Positions 1 through 9,843 are shown, counted from the first letter of the stretch. The stretch: 64,000 bases of DNA from Shewanella sp. UCD-KL21 (GCF_001957135.1 NZ_MPHK01000014.1:1-64000); one strand, 5' to 3'. Numbers and translations: made by a program. The notes: a model not told the origin generated them from the sequence alone.

Positions 1-147
1 CCCTCGACTGGGCAGATCCCTAGGCATTACTCACCCGTCCGCCGCTCGTCAGCAAATTAGCAAGCTAATTCCTGTTACCGCTCGACTTGCATGTGTTAGG
101 CCTGCCGCCAGCGTTCAATCTGAGCCATGATCAAACTCTTCAATTAA
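1..147 (-). rRNA. rrs: 16S ribosomal RNA, 5' end only
   Basis: Read on the minus strand, the end of this block contains the universal start of 16S rRNA, TTGAAGAGTTTGATCATGGC. The rest matches the first part of bacterial 16S, including the segment just after the standard 27F site. The gene runs off the left edge, so only about 147 bases are present. The exact mature 5' end is uncertain by a base or two. It is transcribed leftward from the tandem promoters at 446-607. Confidence 0.96.
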
Positions 148-375
148 AGTTTTGTTGAAACATCCACTCTTATAAATAAAAGCTTCGTTTCGGCTCAATG
201 AATTCTGATTTCGATTTAAAGACTCGGAAGAATCTCTAAAACGTTTGTTACATATTGCTATGAACACTCATCGTTACATTGATAATAATTTTGATTGCTA
301 CATTCTTTACGAGAAAGAATGAGCAATTTCGATTAACTCAACACCTGTGAGTGTCCACACAGATTACTTGATAAA

Positions 376-387
376 TTGTTAAAGAGC
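376..387 (-). promoter_or_regulatory. rrn boxA antitermination element
   Basis: On the minus strand this reads GCTCTTTAACAA, the conserved boxA recognised by NusB/NusE in rRNA leaders. It lies between the promoters and the 16S start, as expected for an rrn leader. Confidence 0.85.
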
Positions 388-445
388 GTGGAATCAATTT
401 TTCAGACTCCGCCGTTAGACGCTAGGTCGTTGGCTTGGGATGCGT

Positions 446-473
446 ATTCTACGCAATTCCTTTTTCGCGTCAA
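446..473 (-). promoter_or_regulatory. rrn promoter, proximal
   Basis: On the minus strand there is a -35 TTGACG (473-468), a 16-bp spacer and a -10 TAGAAT (451-446), followed by a GC-containing discriminator. Spacing and discriminator fit a stringently controlled sigma-70 rRNA promoter. It fires toward the 16S gene. Confidence 0.8.
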
Positions 474-579
474 GTCATTTTTAAACTTATTTAAAAACAA
501 TTTTCAGCGTCACTTTACAGTGAACTGATTTGGCGTGTAACCCATGCTAGTGCGTGGTTTGCCGTGTCAGTGGATGCGC

Positions 580-607
580 ATTATAGGCAGATTCTGATTT
601 GGTGCAA
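580..607 (-). promoter_or_regulatory. rrn promoter, distal
   Basis: On the minus strand there is a -35 TTGCAC (607-602), a 16-bp spacer and a perfect -10 TATAAT (585-580), followed by GCGCATCC as discriminator. An A/T-rich stretch lies upstream (about 608-700), the place for an UP element and Fis sites. With the proximal promoter it makes the usual tandem rrn pair. Confidence 0.8.
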
Positions 608-844
608 GGGCTTTTTATATAAAAAACGTTTAAGCGAATAGCTTTTGAACAGATCGTTTTATTTTTAACTATTATGGGTATTTAAAGAGCACTTTTGTCC
701 TACAGTAACTATCTGTAATATGGTTTTTATCGTGTTTTGAGGTCATATTTTCATCAGAGTATGGTGAAAGCTTCAATAATTCATTACCATAGCTATGTTT
801 TTAACAGTTATTTATCATTTTTCATTTTTATTAGAGACAATCTT

Positions 845-1303
845 ATGCAAAAGTCATTTGTTATTACCTTAATTATTGCCCTTATAGGTGCAATCGTTAT
901 TTATGCTCTTTCTACCAATGTTCAATTAGTCGTGTCTTTCATCGCTGGTGTTATGTTAGCGAGTCTTGTATTCACTTTTGTTCCGTCTTCAACTGCAACT
1001 GATTCAAATAAGCCTTATGTTGGCCCAACAATGACACTTTATGTTGGTAACTTGCCTTACCGTGTTCATGAAGGTGAAGTGAAAGCTTTATTCGGCGAAT
1101 ATGGACCAGTTAATTCAGTACGTTTAGTTAGAGATAGAAAAACAGGTCGTCGTAAGGGATTTGGTTTTGTTGAAATGTCTGAAACCGGTGCCAAGAAAGC
1201 AATGAACAAGTTAAACGATTACAGTTTCCAAGAACGCACACTTAAGGTGCGTGAAGCTAAATCACAAGAGTCAGATCCATCTGAGTCAAACAAAGAAGAC
1301 TAA
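845..1303 (+). CDS. membrane-anchored RRM-type RNA-binding protein
   Basis: A 152-residue protein. Residues about 4-22 and 26-46 are two hydrophobic helices. A single RNA recognition motif follows (about 64-138), with RNP2 LYVGNL (65-70) and RNP1 KGFGFVEM (104-111), then an acidic, Ser-rich tail. The family binds single-stranded RNA; tethering to the inner membrane is inferred from the two helices. The ATG at 845 is chosen because the longer in-frame reading starts only with TTG and adds a poor N-terminus. It is divergent from the rrn operon. Its RNA target cannot be told from sequence. Confidence 0.85.
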   Translation: MQKSFVITLIIALIGAIVIYALSTNVQLVVSFIAGVMLASLVFTFVPSSTATDSNKPYVGPTMTLYVGNLPYRVHEGEVKALFGEYGPVNSVRLVRDRKTGRRKGFGFVEMSETGAKKAMNKLNDYSFQERTLKVREAKSQESDPSESNKED

Positions 1304-1313
1304 ACCTCTTCTA

Positions 1314-2126
1314 TTAGCTGTCTACGGAAACGCACTCTAGTTGCTCAAAACCGTAGTCAGCTAATGTTAATGCCAAGCCTTTATCTATCTTCTTTGTAAA
1401 TCCCGCTGTTAATCTGCCTACTTTGTTCATTTTGCCTTTAGCTGACATGTTTATTGTTTCTAATAATGACGCCACTCTTATTGCAATGGCTTCGCCGGAA
1501 TCTAATAGCGTTACTGGATGGCTAATGCACTCAGCAATTTCTTGGCGTAATAACGGAAAGTGCGTACAACCTAAAACCAAGGTATCTATATCAGTGCCAT
1601 TTATCGCTGCCAAGATAGGTTTTATCGCATTTAAGTTTATTGGGTTTCTTTTGGCTTTCTCTTCGGCAATAAGCACTAATTCAGATGAACCAATCAAAGT
1701 CACTTTACAGCCACCAGCAAACTCACGGATCAACTCTTTAGTATAAGCTCTTTCAACTGTCCCAGGCGTGGCAAGTAATGCTATGTGTTTGGATTGAGTC
1801 ATTTGCGCAGCAGGTTTTATTGCTGGCACTACGCCCACCACGGGTATGGTTAGTCGTTTTCGTAAATGTGGTAACACTAAGGTGCTGGCTGTATTACAGG
1901 CAACGACCACTACTGAGGCATTTATCTGCGCCACTTGTTTGATAATCAGTGCCACACAACCATCAATTAATGTTTGCTCTGCTAAATCACCATAGGGTAG
2001 CCGCGCATTATCAAATAAATAGAAAATATCTTTAGCAGGCATTTTTGTTTGAATATGTTCTAAAACGGATAAACCGCCGATACCAGAATCAAAAATAAGT
2101 ATTGGACCTGACAATCTCTTCTCCAT
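1314..2126 (-). CDS. murI: glutamate racemase
   Basis: Interconverts L- and D-glutamate in the cytoplasm, supplying D-Glu for peptidoglycan. The 270-residue protein has the N-terminal FDSGIGGLSVL signature. The two catalytic cysteines lie in ACNTAS (Cys77) and GCTHF (Cys187), and the length is normal for the family. It is convergent with the RRM gene (10-bp gap) and divergent from trmA. Confidence 0.95.
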   Translation of the reverse strand: MEKRLSGPILIFDSGIGGLSVLEHIQTKMPAKDIFYLFDNARLPYGDLAEQTLIDGCVALIIKQVAQINASVVVVACNTASTLVLPHLRKRLTIPVVGVVPAIKPAAQMTQSKHIALLATPGTVERAYTKELIREFAGGCKVTLIGSSELVLIAEEKAKRNPINLNAIKPILAAINGTDIDTLVLGCTHFPLLRQEIAECISHPVTLLDSGEAIAIRVASLLETINMSAKGKMNKVGRLTAGFTKKIDKGLALTLADYGFEQLECVSVDS

Positions 2127-2255
2127 AATGGGGTGATAAAAGCTGTATAGATAAAATTAACCACTTAATACATTAAGATTCAGTCAATCCGCTGGACATC
2201 AGCGTTGTGTAGTATAATATTTGCGCCCTTAATTTACAGCCTATGGTGGAACAAA

Positions 2256-3353
2256 ATGAATTTAGCTGCAATGGATCCTAAAAACTATGATGCGCAACTA
2301 GCAGAGAAGCGTATCAAGCTTGAGCAGGACTTTGCCGATTTTACGCCGCCTAGTTTAGAAGTTTTTGCCTCAGAGCCTGCACATTACCGTATGCGCGCTG
2401 AGTTTCGAGTATGGCATGATGGCGATGACTTATTCTATTACATGTTTGATAAAGTCTTAGATCAAAAAGTGCGCTGTGAACAATATTTGCCAGCTGGGAC
2501 TTTAATTAATCAAATGATGACGGCATTAATGGAAGAGTTACGTCCTAATCATGATTTACGCTTTAAGCTGTTTCAAGTGGACTTTTTAACCACGCTTAGC
2601 GGTGAGATTTTGGTGTCGTTACTTTATCACCGTCAACTGGGTGACACTTGGATTGAACAAGCGACCCAAATGAAGGCGCGTTTAGCTGAAAAGTTTAACG
2701 TCAATATCATTGGCCGAGCACGTAAACTTAAAATCGATTTAGATAAAGACTTTGTGGTTGAAACCCTTAATGTAGCAGGTCAAGAATTACATTATAAACA
2801 AATTGAAAATAGCTTTACCCAGCCAAATGCGAAAGTGTCCGTCAAAATGCTCGAATGGGCGATTTCAGCAACCAAAGACAGCACTGGCGATTTATTAGAG
2901 CTTTATTGCGGTAATGGTAATTTCACTATCGCTTTAGCGCAAAACTTTGACCGTGTACTAGCAACAGAATTAGCCAAACCATCTGTTGATGCTGCGCAAT
3001 ATAATATTGCCATCAACAAAGTAGATAATGTGCAAATCATTCGTATGTCTGCTGAAGACTTCAGTGATGCGATGGCGAAAAAGCGCACCTTTAGACGTTT
3101 AGAAGGTATCGACTTAGATAGCTACGATTGTAATACCATTTTCGTTGACCCACCACGAGCGGGTATTGACGATGACACCTTGGCACTAATGCAAAACTAC
3201 GATCGCATTTTATATATTTCGTGTAACCCTGACACCCTGAAAGCGAATTTGGAGGTATTGGGCAGCACCCATAAGATCACCCGTTTCGCTTTATTTGATC
3301 AATTCCCATATACCCACCACATGGAATCAGGTGTGCTACTAGAACGTAAGTAG
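2256..3353 (+). CDS. trmA: tRNA (uracil-5-)-methyltransferase
   Basis: Makes 5-methyluridine at position 54 of tRNA (T-loop) using SAM. The 365-residue protein carries the TrmA N-terminus with [15 protein letters not shown], the SAM-binding [11 protein letters not shown], the VDPPRAG motif, and the catalytic cysteine in YISCNPDTL. The ATG at 2256 is preceded by GGTGGA and gives the E. coli length; an upstream TTG would add 17 unlikely residues. A TATAAT at 2213-2218 may be its -10, although no good -35 is seen. A bidirectional terminator follows. Confidence 0.95.
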   Translation: MNLAAMDPKNYDAQLAEKRIKLEQDFADFTPPSLEVFASEPAHYRMRAEFRVWHDGDDLFYYMFDKVLDQKVRCEQYLPAGTLINQMMTALMEELRPNHDLRFKLFQVDFLTTLSGEILVSLLYHRQLGDTWIEQATQMKARLAEKFNVNIIGRARKLKIDLDKDFVVETLNVAGQELHYKQIENSFTQPNAKVSVKMLEWAISATKDSTGDLLELYCGNGNFTIALAQNFDRVLATELAKPSVDAAQYNIAINKVDNVQIIRMSAEDFSDAMAKKRTFRRLEGIDLDSYDCNTIFVDPPRAGIDDDTLALMQNYDRILYISCNPDTLKANLEVLGSTHKITRFALFDQFPYTHHMESGVLLERK

Positions 3354-3367
3354 GTTCAACACATATT

Positions 3368-3407
3368 AAAAAGCCGTTATGGGATGAGTTATCCATAACG
3401 GCTTTTT
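3368..3407. terminator. bidirectional rho-independent terminator between trmA and fabR
   Basis: A 15-bp perfect stem (AAAAAGCCGTTATGG pairing with its complement) around a 10-base loop, with A and T runs at either end. It can stop both convergent genes. Confidence 0.85.
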
Positions 3408-3440
3408 AATTGCCTAAGTTTTACTATTAATTCACTGATG

Positions 3441-4055
3441 CTATTTAGTATCAACTTTATGTTGCAGCGCTTCAGCGCCTTTTGCCACCATGCGCAATTG
3501 CAGCACTAAATGATCGGCTAATACTTTTCTGTCAGCTCGTTTCATATCTAAAGCTGATGCACCAGCGTTAAACACTAAAGTCACTAAAGCTTCTGCTTGC
3601 ACTCTGGCTAACATCGGCGTTCTACCGGCTGTCGCCTCTGTGTAATGAGACAACTCTGAAATAAAGTGCTCAATCTCCCTTGCTACTGCGGCGCGAAAAG
3701 CCGCTGAGGTTCCTGAGCGCTCATGTAATAGAATTCGAAAAACATTGGGATTGGATTCTAATACTTCCACAAAGGTATCTACTGAGATCCGAATGACACT
3801 GCCACCCGCTTCTGCGCGCTGGCGACCTTTACGCATCATTTGTCGAAGTGTGAGTCCACCTTCATCAACCATGGTTAAGCCAAGTTCATTCATGTCTTTG
3901 AAATGACGATAAAAAGAGGTTGGCGCTATGCCCGCTTCCCTTGCCACTTCTCGTAAACTTAAACTGGAAAAACTACGTTCTGCGCTTAATTGATTAAAAG
4001 CGGCATCTACCAATGCACGACGGGTTTTTTCTTTCTGTAATGCTCTTACACCCAT
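3441..4055 (-). CDS. fabR: TetR-family repressor of unsaturated fatty acid synthesis
   Basis: Closely resembles E. coli FabR throughout. The N-terminal helix-turn-helix includes [20 protein letters not shown], followed by the conserved [23 protein letters not shown] and LQLRM segments. FabR senses the ratio of unsaturated to saturated acyl chains and represses fabA/fabB or desaturase genes. The start MGVRAL (ATG 4055) matches the family start; an ATG four codons upstream at 4067 is possible. It is divergent from the desaturase gene, which has a FabR operator at its promoter. Confidence 0.92.
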   Translation of the reverse strand: MGVRALQKEKTRRALVDAAFNQLSAERSFSSLSLREVAREAGIAPTSFYRHFKDMNELGLTMVDEGGLTLRQMMRKGRQRAEAGGSVIRISVDTFVEVLESNPNVFRILLHERSGTSAAFRAAVAREIEHFISELSHYTEATAGRTPMLARVQAEALVTLVFNAGASALDMKRADRKVLADHLVLQLRMVAKGAEALQHKVDTK

Positions 4056-4128
4056 GAAAAGATCCATTTAGTAAATGTTATTGCACAGATAATACCGCTT
4101 TTAAGCTAAAAACACAGCCCCGAGATAC

Positions 4129-4157
4129 TTGACCGAATAAAGTTGGTGAGCTAAATT
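4129..4157 (+). promoter_or_regulatory. sigma-70 promoter of the desaturase gene
   Basis: A -35 TTGACC (4129-4134), a 17-bp spacer and a -10 TAAATT (4152-4157). The FabR-like operator starts on the very next base. Confidence 0.65.
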
Positions 4158-4175
4158 AGCTTACAACTGTACGCT
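4158..4175. promoter_or_regulatory. predicted FabR operator
   Basis: AGCTTACAACTGTACGCT is an 18-bp near-perfect palindrome of the form AGCnTACAnnTGTAnGCT, as I recall the gammaproteobacterial FabR consensus. It directly follows the -10 of the desaturase promoter, so bound repressor would cover the transcription start. fabR is the divergent neighbour. Confidence 0.8.
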
Positions 4176-4199
4176 CAATAAGAATCATGGATTATCTTA

Positions 4200-5303
4200 A
4201 TGAAAAAACCACCGATTATTTGGTTAAATACTGCTTTATTTGCGCTAACACTCATTGGCGCGCTGACTTTAGTGCCGTGGCGTGGCTTTACACATGGCTT
4301 TGAAGCTATTGAGTGGATTGCTTTTGTGGTACTTGCCTTTGCTAGCGGCCTTTCAATTACCGCCGGTTACCATAGATTATGGTCTCACAAAGCTTATAAA
4401 GCGCATCCTGCAATGCGATTCTTATTTGCCCTTGGCGGAGCATTAGCACTACAAAATAGTGCATTGCATTGGTCATCAGATCATCGTATCCATCATAAGC
4501 ACGTTGATAATAACGACAAAGACCCTTACTCAGCTAAAATGGGCTTTTGGTATAGCCATATTGGTTGGATGTTACGTGAATACCAAGCCAGTCGTTACCA
4601 TGATTACAATAACGTCCGTGACTTACAAAAAGATGCCATCGTTATGTGGCAGCATAAGCATTATCTCGCCCTGGTGGTATTGATGAATATCGCACTGCCT
4701 GCATTTTTAGGTTGGCTCAATGGCGATATTATTTCGATGGTGCTGATGGCAGGGCTTTTACGTTTAGTGGTCGTACATCATTGTACCTTCTTCATTAATT
4801 CATTAGCCCATATCTGGGGTAGTCAGCCATATACCAATAAAAACACCGCTAAAGATAATGGCATTATTGCCTTACTGACCTATGGCGAGGGTTATCATAA
4901 TTTCCATCACATTTTTGAAAATGACTACCGTAATGGTATTAAGTGGTGGCATTACGACCCAACAAAATGGTTAATTAAGTCTATGCAATGGTGTGGTTTA
5001 GCCACTGATTTACGAGTAGTACCACAAGAGCGTATTGAAAGTGCCAAACTTCAAATGCAATTATTAAGGGCGCAAAACAAAGTCGCACATTTACCCAATT
5101 GTGATGAAATAATCGCTAATTTCCAAGCCGAATATGATCTTATGAAGCAACACCTAGTGGATTATTATCAAGCGAAAAAGGCACTGTTAGATGCCAAACG
5201 TAAACAATTGAGTAACCAGCAATTAAAGTTACAAGTCGAAGAATTAAAAGCACGATTGTTAGCCCAAAAGAAAAATTGGAATAACCTCACTGCTGCTTAT
5301 TAA
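4200..5303 (+). CDS. membrane fatty-acid (delta-9 type) desaturase
   Basis: A 367-residue integral-membrane acyl desaturase of the stearoyl-CoA desaturase family. It introduces a cis double bond with O2 and a di-iron centre. The three histidine boxes are visible: HRLWSH (58-63), HRIHH (95-99) and HNFHH (233-237), among hydrophobic helices. The last 90 or so residues form an unusually long, highly charged helix rich in K, Q, L and A (about 280-360), probably a coiled coil. It is controlled by FabR (operator at 4158). Whether the substrate is acyl-CoA or lipid-bound acyl is unknown. Confidence 0.9.
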   Translation: MKKPPIIWLNTALFALTLIGALTLVPWRGFTHGFEAIEWIAFVVLAFASGLSITAGYHRLWSHKAYKAHPAMRFLFALGGALALQNSALHWSSDHRIHHKHVDNNDKDPYSAKMGFWYSHIGWMLREYQASRYHDYNNVRDLQKDAIVMWQHKHYLALVVLMNIALPAFLGWLNGDIISMVLMAGLLRLVVVHHCTFFINSLAHIWGSQPYTNKNTAKDNGIIALLTYGEGYHNFHHIFENDYRNGIKWWHYDPTKWLIKSMQWCGLATDLRVVPQERIESAKLQMQLLRAQNKVAHLPNCDEIIANFQAEYDLMKQHLVDYYQAKKALLDAKRKQLSNQQLKLQVEELKARLLAQKKNWNNLTAAY

Positions 5304-5327
5304 AGTCTGTTTTAACCCATTAAAAGT

Positions 5328-5355
5328 AAACGGCTACCTTGCAAGGTAGCCGTTT
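5328..5355 (+). terminator. rho-independent terminator of the desaturase gene
   Basis: A 13-bp perfect stem AAACGGCTACCTT with a two-base loop and a T-rich tail. It lies just downstream of the desaturase stop and 43 bases before selD. Confidence 0.75.
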
Positions 5356-5398
5356 GTGTTTATGATGGATAATCTTCCTTTTTAAGGGTTACCCATTA

Positions 5399-6442
5399 AT
5401 GTCTGAATCGTCAGTTAAACTTACTGAATATAGCCATGGCGCCGGATGTGGCTGTAAGATTTCCCCGCAGGTCCTTAGCACCATACTTGCCTCATCTTTA
5501 CCCTCTTTTACCGATCCTAAATTATTAGTCGGCAATCAAACCCGTGACGATGCTGCCGTTTACCAACTCAATGATGAAACCGGCATTATCAGTACTACTG
5601 ACTTTTTCATGCCGATTGTGGATGATCCTTTTACCTTTGGCCGTATCGCGGCCACCAATGCTATCAGCGATATTTATGCCATGGGCGGCACTCCTATCAT
5701 GGCCATAGCCATACTTGGCTGGCCAGTGAATATCTTAGCTGCAGAAGTGGCTCAAAAGGTTATTGAAGGTGGGCGCCAAGCCTGCGCTGATGCGGGAATA
5801 ATGTTAGCAGGCGGTCACAGCATTGATGCACCTGAACCTATTTTTGGATTAGCAGTAACTGGGCAAATCCCCCTAGAGCAATTAAAGCGCAATAATACGG
5901 CAAAAGCTGGCGATAAACTGTATCTCACTAAACCGATAGGGATCGGTATTCTCACTACCGCGCAAAAACAAAAAAAGCTCACCGAGCAAGACAGTATGAT
6001 TGCCATTGATGCCATGTGTCAGCTAAACAAGGTCGGCCAAGATATCGCCGCAATTGCTGGAGTCAACGCACTGACTGATGTCACAGGTTTTGGATTAGCA
6101 GGTCACCTGATTGAGGTCTGCCAAGGCGGCGATGTCACTGCGAATTTAGTATTTAATAGCATCCCATTATTAGACCGAGCGCTGCACTACTTAAACTTAG
6201 GTTGCACCCCAGGCGGTACCCAACGCAACTTCGACAGCTACCAGCAATACTTACCTGAAATGAGCGAGCAACAAACAGCGATTCTGTGCGATCCGCAAAC
6301 CAGTGGCGGCTTGTTGATTGCAGTAAGCTCTGATGCTGAACAACAATTGGTTGCTTTACTCGAGGCGCAAAATATTGCCCCTATTTGTATTGGTGAACTG
6401 AGCGCCTCAAACGCTAATGCTGCATTAATTGCGCTAAATTAG
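5399..6442 (+). CDS. selD: selenide, water dikinase (selenophosphate synthase)
   Basis: Makes selenophosphate from selenide and ATP, the selenium donor for selenocysteine and for 2-selenouridine in tRNA. The 347-residue protein has the glycine-rich N-terminal motif HGAGCGCK with the catalytic Cys17 and Lys20. Cys17 is encoded by TGT, so this is the cysteine form. Further conserved blocks are [16 protein letters not shown] and CDPQTSGG. It is followed 10 bases later by mnmH, so the two are probably cotranscribed. Confidence 0.96.
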   Translation: MSESSVKLTEYSHGAGCGCKISPQVLSTILASSLPSFTDPKLLVGNQTRDDAAVYQLNDETGIISTTDFFMPIVDDPFTFGRIAATNAISDIYAMGGTPIMAIAILGWPVNILAAEVAQKVIEGGRQACADAGIMLAGGHSIDAPEPIFGLAVTGQIPLEQLKRNNTAKAGDKLYLTKPIGIGILTTAQKQKKLTEQDSMIAIDAMCQLNKVGQDIAAIAGVNALTDVTGFGLAGHLIEVCQGGDVTANLVFNSIPLLDRALHYLNLGCTPGGTQRNFDSYQQYLPEMSEQQTAILCDPQTSGGLLIAVSSDAEQQLVALLEAQNIAPICIGELSASNANAALIALN

Positions 6443-6452
6443 AGAGTAACAA

Positions 6453-7556
6453 ATGCCTGCTAACATCATTGCTAAAACCGACTATCAAGGTCTTTTTCTT
6501 CAGCAGCGTCCACTCATTGATGTGCGCGCCCCCATCGAATTTAGTAAAGGCGCCTTCGAGCACTCTGCCAATTTCCCGTTGATGAATGACAGTGAACGTA
6601 CCAAGGTTGGTACTTGCTATAAAGAGCAAGGACAACAGGCGGCTATCGAGTTAGGGCATCAATTGGTTAATGGCAAAACTAAGCAGCAGCGCATTGAAAG
6701 CTGGCAGCAGTTTATCGCTAAGCACCCCAACAGCTACCTATATTGTTTTCGTGGTGGCTTACGTTCAAAGTTGTCACAGCAATGGCTGAAAGAGGCAGGC
6801 ATCGATATCCCTTATATTGAAGGTGGCTATAAAGCCATGCGCCAATATTTAATTGATATCATCGATACCGCTGCGACTCAGCAGCCCTTAGTCATTTTAA
6901 GCGGCAGCACCGGCAGCGGTAAGACTGAGCTATTACAACTGCGACCAGAGTCCATTGACTTAGAAGCCATCGCCAATCATCGCGGCTCAAGCTTTGGTAA
7001 GAACCTTGAGCCCCAACCAACTCAAATCAATTTCGAAAATCAGCTAGCGACACAGCTACTACAACATCAGCAATTGCCACAACATAAAATCTTGTTAGAA
7101 GACGAAAGCTTCTTAATCGGGCGCTCTGCCATACCCAAAGCTTTTTACCAAGCGATGCAAGCCACTGAGATGATTGTATTAGAAGAAAGCTTAGCGAATC
7201 GTATAAATAGAATACATAAAGACTATGTTATTGATAAGTCAGCCGCCTTTATCACTAAATATGGCCAAGAACATGGAAAAGAACAGTTTAGCCAATACCT
7301 GCTTAGCAGCATTAATAGCATCAAAAAGCGCTTAGGCGGCAAGCAACACCAGCAGCTCAGTGCCATTATTGAAATTGCCATCAATCAACAGTTTTCAATC
7401 AACAATACCAGTGAACATTTTGAGTGGATTTCAATACTATTAGAGCGCTATTACGACCCTATGTATCAATACCAAATGAGCAAACGTCAGCAAAGGGTAA
7501 AATTTAGTGGTGATAAAATTGCGATCCAGCAATATTTAGATCAGCTAGCAGGATAA
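6453..7556 (+). CDS. mnmH: tRNA 2-selenouridine synthase
   Basis: Also called SelU/YbbB. It replaces sulfur by selenium in 2-thiouridine at the wobble position of tRNA Lys, Glu and Gln, using selenophosphate. The 367 residues have an N-terminal rhodanese domain with the active cysteine in [10 protein letters not shown] (Cys98) and a C-terminal P-loop domain, GSTGSGKT (151-158). Its donor comes from SelD, encoded just upstream. Confidence 0.95.
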   Translation: MPANIIAKTDYQGLFLQQRPLIDVRAPIEFSKGAFEHSANFPLMNDSERTKVGTCYKEQGQQAAIELGHQLVNGKTKQQRIESWQQFIAKHPNSYLYCFRGGLRSKLSQQWLKEAGIDIPYIEGGYKAMRQYLIDIIDTAATQQPLVILSGSTGSGKTELLQLRPESIDLEAIANHRGSSFGKNLEPQPTQINFENQLATQLLQHQQLPQHKILLEDESFLIGRSAIPKAFYQAMQATEMIVLEESLANRINRIHKDYVIDKSAAFITKYGQEHGKEQFSQYLLSSINSIKKRLGGKQHQQLSAIIEIAINQQFSINNTSEHFEWISILLERYYDPMYQYQMSKRQQRVKFSGDKIAIQQYLDQLAG

Positions 7557-7569
7557 TTCGCACACTCTG

Positions 7570-7603
7570 CACTCATAACAACAAACGGTTGCTGTTATGA
7601 GTG
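7570..7603. terminator. possible hairpin between mnmH and the acyltransferase gene
   Basis: An 11-bp inverted repeat (CACTCATAACA and its complement), with a further CAAC/GTTG pairing inside the loop. There is no T-run, so termination is uncertain. It lies between convergent genes. Confidence 0.35.
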
Positions 7604-7679
7604 TCACATAGCAAAGAAAGGACCACCACTTAGCAACAGGTGCTTTACCCCATCACTTAACGACCATTAGCGCTTTTAT

Positions 7680-9551
7680 TTAACCAGTAGTTGCGCTATC
7701 AAATAACTCTGTGACCTTAGCTTGTAGCCCATGGCGACCAAGTGAGACCCCATCAACCGCGGCATCAATATTCACAGTCACCTTAGACCAAAAACGCTTC
7801 GGTGGTGTTGTCAGTGCATGGCCGCCTTTATGGCTAAAATATGAGCCCCATAAGCCTTGTAATGACATCGGGATTACTGTGACGGGATCTCTCGCTAAAA
7901 TCGCTTCGATACCGGGTCTAAACTCAGCAATGTCACCATCAACAGATAAATGTCCTTCAGGGAAAATACACACTAGCTCCTCGTTACCAAGGGCTTGATG
8001 GATCAGCTCAAATGCTTGCTTGTAGGTGGTTTCACAGTTTTTAGGTGAGCAAATAGGAATAACCCCAGCATGGCGAAAGAGATATTTTAATAACGGGATT
8101 TCACTGATGGATTTATCCATCACAAAACGAATAGGACGGGTGGATGCGCCCATAATAATTAAGGCATCAACATAGCTCACATGATTACAGACAATCACCC
8201 CTGCTCCCTGCGCCGGAATATTGTGACGCCCATTAACATTGACGCGGTAAATCAAGTGGCTCAACAGGTAACTGACAAAGCGCTGGGCAAACTCCGGTAC
8301 CTGAGAATACACATATAACGCCACCGCGGTGTTCAATCCAGCAAGGAGTAAAAATAACTGCGGAATACTCCACTCTAAAAAGCCAAGTAACAACATAGAT
8401 AACATTGCCGCCAGCACCATAAACAAGGCATTAATTATATTGTTTGCCGCAATAGCTTGAGCACACTCCCCTGGTGCTGCCCTAGATTGAATAAAGGCAT
8501 ACAAGGGCACAATGAATAATCCACCACTTATGCCAATAAACAGTAAATCAACCATCAGCCGATAATGCTGCGGATCAGTGATAAAGCGACTAAAGCTGAA
8601 CACAAAACTGCTATCTAATGGCGCTGGCGGAATCGCAAAAATTAAATCAACCCCAAATAGCGTTAAACCTAAAACCCCAAAAGGCAACACGCCTAGCTCC
8701 ACATGACCATAGGAAATCCGCTCACATATCCACGAGCCAATGGCGATACCAATGGAAAATAATGCCAACAATAACGACACCACGGTCGCATCGGCATACA
8801 GGTGTAATTTGGCAAAGTTTGGAAACTGGGTTAAATAAGTGGCGCCCAAAAACCAAAACCAGCTAATGGCGAGAATAGCCATCCAGATACTTGGGGTTTG
8901 CCTTACTTTGGCAATACTGCGCCACGTTCCCGTAAAAGGGGTAAATCGAATTTTACTGATTGCGCCTTGTGGCGGTAATGCAGGAATAGCCCGGCTCGAT
9001 AAATAACCTGCAATGGACAAGGTCACCACAGTAACCGCTGCGCCAAGTAAACTATGCTCACTTGCCACTAACAAACCTGCAGACAAGGTGCCAACAAGGA
9101 TCGAGATAAAGGTTCCCATTTCCACCCAAGCATTACCAGTAACTAACTCATCTTCTTTAAGCGTTTGTGGCAATAAGGAATACTTAACTGGGCCAAAATA
9201 AGCCGATTGACTGCCAGTAAGAAATAGCAGCACTAACATCAGCAAATAGCTTTGCGACAATATGGCAAAAGCCGCGCAAGACATGATCATAAGCTCCAGT
9301 AGTTTAAGTCGTCTTATCAGTCGCGCTTTGTCCATATTGTCAGCCACAACGCCTGCATGGGCTGAAAATAAGAAAAACGGTAAAATAAATACCCCGGCAG
9401 CTAAATTTACAAACATATTGACGCTAATCGACAGTGCATCTACCTGGCTGTAAGTCACTAGTAACAACAGCACATTTTTATAGATATTATCGTTTAATGC
9501 CCCAAGGCACTGAGTGATGAAGTAAGGGAGAAAACGTTTGGTTAATAGCAT
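7680..9551 (-). CDS. lysophospholipid-transporter-like MFS domain fused to PlsC-type acyltransferase
   Basis: A 623-residue fusion. Residues 1 to about 410 form a major-facilitator transporter with about 12 membrane segments like LplT; its start, LTKRFLPYFITQCLGALNDN, is typical. Residues about 430-620 form a PlsC-type acyltransferase with NHVSYVD (NHx4D) and FPEGH. In E. coli LplT imports lysophospholipids and the Aas protein re-acylates them. This protein joins the transporter to the acyltransferase but stops before the AMP-binding ligase domain found in full-length MFS-Aas fusions. It may recycle lysophospholipid with an acyl donor made elsewhere. Confidence 0.85.
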   Translation of the reverse strand: MLLTKRFLPYFITQCLGALNDNIYKNVLLLLVTYSQVDALSISVNMFVNLAAGVFILPFFLFSAHAGVVADNMDKARLIRRLKLLELMIMSCAAFAILSQSYLLMLVLLFLTGSQSAYFGPVKYSLLPQTLKEDELVTGNAWVEMGTFISILVGTLSAGLLVASEHSLLGAAVTVVTLSIAGYLSSRAIPALPPQGAISKIRFTPFTGTWRSIAKVRQTPSIWMAILAISWFWFLGATYLTQFPNFAKLHLYADATVVSLLLALFSIGIAIGSWICERISYGHVELGVLPFGVLGLTLFGVDLIFAIPPAPLDSSFVFSFSRFITDPQHYRLMVDLLFIGISGGLFIVPLYAFIQSRAAPGECAQAIAANNIINALFMVLAAMLSMLLLGFLEWSIPQLFLLLAGLNTAVALYVYSQVPEFAQRFVSYLLSHLIYRVNVNGRHNIPAQGAGVIVCNHVSYVDALIIMGASTRPIRFVMDKSISEIPLLKYLFRHAGVIPICSPKNCETTYKQAFELIHQALGNEELVCIFPEGHLSVDGDIAEFRPGIEAILARDPVTVIPMSLQGLWGSYFSHKGGHALTTPPKRFWSKVTVNIDAAVDGVSLGRHGLQAKVTELFDSATTG

Positions 9552-9801
9552 GAAACATCCTTATTTTGCCATTCCTGAGGTATAGCCTTGAATATATAGA
9601 TAACAATTTTGGTAAGTCATTTTAGCCATGAATGTAGTGCTGAGTGAACATCCCCTCTCCTTGACGCATTGGGTTTACCCTTAAGTCGCTATTATCAATA
9701 ATGCTTTGAACAACAAACTAACAGCAAACAAAATAAAAACAATGTACTTAACCCATTAATTTATAGACAGCTTGAGTATTTTATAAATGGCGGCCACAAA
9801 A

Positions 9802-9822
9802 AAGCCCTCTACTAGAGGGCTT
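9802..9822 (-). terminator. rho-independent terminator of cysQ
   Basis: On the minus strand a stem of AAGCCCTCT with its complement is followed by a run of six T (through 9797). It lies about 20 bases past the cysQ stop. Confidence 0.85.
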
Positions 9823-9843
9823 AAATAAGTCATGTTGGCAATA

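Noticed and set aside
9651..9780. Possible short gene between the acyltransferase and cysQ genes
   Set aside because: No frame with a ribosome site and a plausible composition; the region looks like a promoter and terminator spacer.
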